Part shown: positions 4,612 to 6,147 of the stretch, in pieces
Position numbering within the stretch: the stretch's first letter is position 1
Layout of the letters: each line of letters opens with the position of its first letter
Origin: an uncultured Capnocytophaga sp.
GTDB taxonomy: Bacteria > Bacteroidota > Bacteroidia > Flavobacteriales > Flavobacteriaceae
DNA length: 6,147 bases
Reading direction: 5' to 3'
NCBI RefSeq assembly: GCF_938029845.1
Contig: NZ_CALHGG010000081.1
Location: 1 to 6,147, forward strand
Made by a program: the position numbers and the translations under genes
The notes under the pieces: model-generated
What the model was told of the DNA's origin: nothing
Database searches by the model: none
What the model saw: only the letters and a program-made list of their open reading frames with translations

Positions 4612-5955
4612 ATGAAAAAGAGTGGAAATTATAAGGGAAAATCATGGCAAGTGATGTGGCTTCTCATGATGTTTTTCCCTATATACTTGTTTGGACAAGA
4701 TGCTGGCGACCCTGCCAAGGGGAAAGACTTGTTCAAGGGCAACTGTGCAGCTTGTCATAAGTTGGAAGGAAAGCTCGTAGGACCTCCACTTGGGGGTATT
4801 ACTGAGAAAAAATCTGCTGAGTGGCTACACAAGTGGATTAAGAATAGCCAAGCCTTGATCGCCGCTGGTGATAAGGATGCAATCGCTATCTTTGAGGAGT
4901 ACAACAAGGTACCTATGATCGCTTATGAGACTATCTTATCTGATCAGGATATCAATGATGTGCTTGCTTATGTAGCTGACCCTGCTAAGGCTGAGGCTGC
5001 TGCCGCTCCTGCAACTCCTGCAACTCCTGCCGGCGATGCTACCGCTGATGCGGCTCCTGCTGCTACAGGCGATACCGCTGCCACTACAGCAGCACCTGTG
5101 AAAGAGAGTGGAAACAAATCGCTTCCTATAGTACTCCTTTCAGCCTCTGTACTGCTATTGCTTGCCCTTATCTTTATTATTGTAAAGGCAAACCGCGAGG
5201 TAAAGAAATTGGCAAAAGAAAACAATAGCGAAGAGTATCTCAAACAAAGCAAATATTATCCTTTGTGGAATGTTTTTGCAAAGAATAAGATCATCACCGC
5301 TTGTGTGATTGCTCTTTTGTTCTTCTCCTCTACCTACTTTGCTTATGGTTACCTCATGCAAGTGGGTATAGACCAAGGTTACCAACCTATTCAGGAAATC
5401 CATTATTCTCACAAGATACACGCTGGGGATAACCAGATAGACTGTAAGTTCTGTCACTCTGCTGCACGTACTTCCAAGACAGCAGGTATCCCTTCACTCA
5501 ACGTATGTATGAACTGTCATAAGAATATAGAAGAGTATACAGGCCCTGTAACTGACCAATATACCAAAGAATTCTATGACGGAGAAATCCAAAAATTATA
5601 TGACGCCGTAGGTTGGGATGCTGAAAACGCGCAATATACAGGCGTACAGAAACCAGTGAAATGGACTCGTATCCATAACCTCCCTGACCACGTATATTTC
5701 AATCACTCTCAGCACGTAACCGTAGCTGGCGTGGCTTGCCAACAGTGCCACGGCGATGTGCAAACTATGGAAGTGGTAGAACAACACGCCCCTCTTACCA
5801 TGGGCTGGTGTATCAACTGCCACCGTACTACCAATGTCAATGATGCCAATCCGTATTATGAAAAGATACATGAGCAATTGGCTAAGAAATATGGTAAAGA
5901 AAAGCTCACCATCGCCGAACTCGGCGGTCTCGAATGTGGTAAGTGTCACTACTAA
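4612..5955 (+). CDS. actA: Alternative complex III subunit ActA, hexaheme cytochrome c fused form
   Basis: This 447-aa membrane-anchored multihaem cytochrome belongs to alternative complex III, which oxidises menaquinol and passes electrons to cytochrome c or a terminal oxidase. Residues 1-29 form a signal peptide (MWLLMMFFPIYLFGQ core). A class I monohaem cytochrome c domain follows, with CAACH at 45-49 and a probable axial Met102 in KVPMIAY. An Ala/Pro/Thr-rich linker spans about 124-163. Two membrane helices lie at about 171-192 and 227-247, with a charged cytoplasmic loop between them, which puts both haem domains outside. The C-terminal pentahaem domain has CKFCH 278-282, CMNCH 299-303, CQQCH 376-380, CINCH 400-404 and CGKCH 442-446, with extra histidines (HYSHKIHAG, FNHSQH) as likely ligands. 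The classic Rhodothermus ActA is pentahaem, and the extra N-terminal cytochrome is typical of Bacteroidota homologs. actB follows after 91 bp. The protein appears full length. Confidence 0.93.
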   Translation: MKKSGNYKGKSWQVMWLLMMFFPIYLFGQDAGDPAKGKDLFKGNCAACHKLEGKLVGPPLGGITEKKSAEWLHKWIKNSQALIAAGDKDAIAIFEEYNKVPMIAYETILSDQDINDVLAYVADPAKAEAAAAPATPATPAGDATADAAPAATGDTAATTAAPVKESGNKSLPIVLLSASVLLLLALIFIIVKANREVKKLAKENNSEEYLKQSKYYPLWNVFAKNKIITACVIALLFFSSTYFAYGYLMQVGIDQGYQPIQEIHYSHKIHAGDNQIDCKFCHSAARTSKTAGIPSLNVCMNCHKNIEEYTGPVTDQYTKEFYDGEIQKLYDAVGWDAENAQYTGVQKPVKWTRIHNLPDHVYFNHSQHVTVAGVACQQCHGDVQTMEVVEQHAPLTMGWCINCHRTTNVNDANPYYEKIHEQLAKKYGKEKLTIAELGGLECGKCHY

Positions 5956-5956
5956 T

Positions 5957-6041
5957 AATGTTTAATGATTAATGACTAATGACGAGTGACCAATGACGAT
6001 TTATGGTTCATTGACAATTAACAATTAACAATTAACAATTA
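5957..6041. repeat. Two heptanucleotide arrays in the actA-actB gap (AATGACN and ACAATTA)
   Basis: Six degenerate units run from 5957 to 5998 (AATGTTT, AATGATT, AATGACT, AATGACG, AGTGACC, AATGACG). After a 15-bp break, four perfect ACAATTA units occupy 6014-6041. The arrays begin one base after the actA stop codon and end five bases before ATG 6047. They fill a gap inside what should be one transcription unit, and no promoter box is evident. Confidence 0.9.
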
Positions 6042-6046
6042 AGAAC

Positions 6047-6147
6047 ATGTCATCAGAAAAAAAATATTGGAGAAGTGTAGAGGAGTTGGATACGAACAAC
6101 CCTGTGATAGAGCAAATTCATCAAAATGAGTTTGTCGATAAGCTCCC
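6047..6147 (+). CDS. actB: Alternative complex III subunit ActB, N-terminal fragment (continues past window)
   Basis: Thirty-three codons plus two bases are visible: MSSEKKYWRSVEELD, then NPVIEQIHQNEFVDKL. The pattern YWxSVEEL followed by a short acidic stretch and NEFV is the characteristic start of flavobacterial ActB, a large fusion of a molybdopterin oxidoreductase-like domain and an iron-sulfur protein in alternative complex III. In this group the Tat-like signal lies some tens of residues in, so its absence so far is expected. The position directly after actA fits the act gene order. Only the N-terminus is seen, so cofactor motifs cannot be checked. Confidence 0.85.
   Translation, partial: MSSEKKYWRSVEELDTNNPVIEQIHQNEFVDKL

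Noticed and set aside
4968..5252. Minus-strand open frame opposite actA giving an Ala-rich protein
   Set aside because: It mirrors the Ala/Pro/Thr linker and membrane helix of actA, whose six CXXCH motifs prove the + frame.
5596..5949. Minus-strand open frame opposite the haem domain of actA
   Set aside because: It is a shadow of a clearly coding + strand frame and has no recognisable domain or promoter.
5991..6013. CAATGA...TCATTG inverted repeat between actA and actB
   Set aside because: The stem is only 6 bp with an 11-nt loop and arises readily from the repeat units.

Overview
The window looks like chromosome from a member of the Bacteroidota, class Flavobacteriia, and Capnocytophaga is my best guess for the genus. 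The evidence is an alternative complex III locus with the flavobacterial hexaheme ActA fusion followed by the start of ActB, TANNTTTG-type -7 promoter boxes, no visible Shine-Dalgarno sequences, and moderate-to-low GC. The genus is inferred and not proven. All genes are on the + strand.

The left third (1-2583) is phage-derived and visibly richer in GC than the middle. It holds the last 77 codons of a terminase large subunit, a short SPP1 gp6-like portal protein and a holin-like membrane protein. No scaffold, protease, capsid or tail gene lies between them. The gaps hold chromosomal-type repeats instead, including a 258-bp fold-back element. This reads as a decayed or domesticated prophage fragment.

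The middle (2584-4418) carries two tandem paralogous genes for secreted proteins of about 255-259 aa. Each has a signal peptide and a lipocalin-like GxW motif. They have clearly diverged, yet both run into the same repeat module, which encodes their C-terminal tails and continues as a perfectly identical 63-bp repeat.

The right third (4419-6147) is the start of the alternative complex III (act) operon: a promoter, a roughly 100-nt leader that can fold, a complete actA with six CXXCH haem motifs, and the first 33 codons of actB. ActA and ActB belong to the quinol-oxidising complex that passes electrons from menaquinol toward cytochrome c or terminal oxidases.

The most striking feature is the intergenic DNA. 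Five of the six gene-to-gene gaps are filled with degenerate 7-bp tandem repeats. The sequence varies (TATTCAC, AGTGACC, AACTCAA, TCACTAA/CCACTAA, AATGACN, ACAATTA) but the period does not. The arrays begin at or within the stop codon of the upstream gene. A GC-rich 63-bp module occurs three times among them, twice on the + strand and once inverted. Only the gap between the holin-like gene and the first paralog lacks an array.
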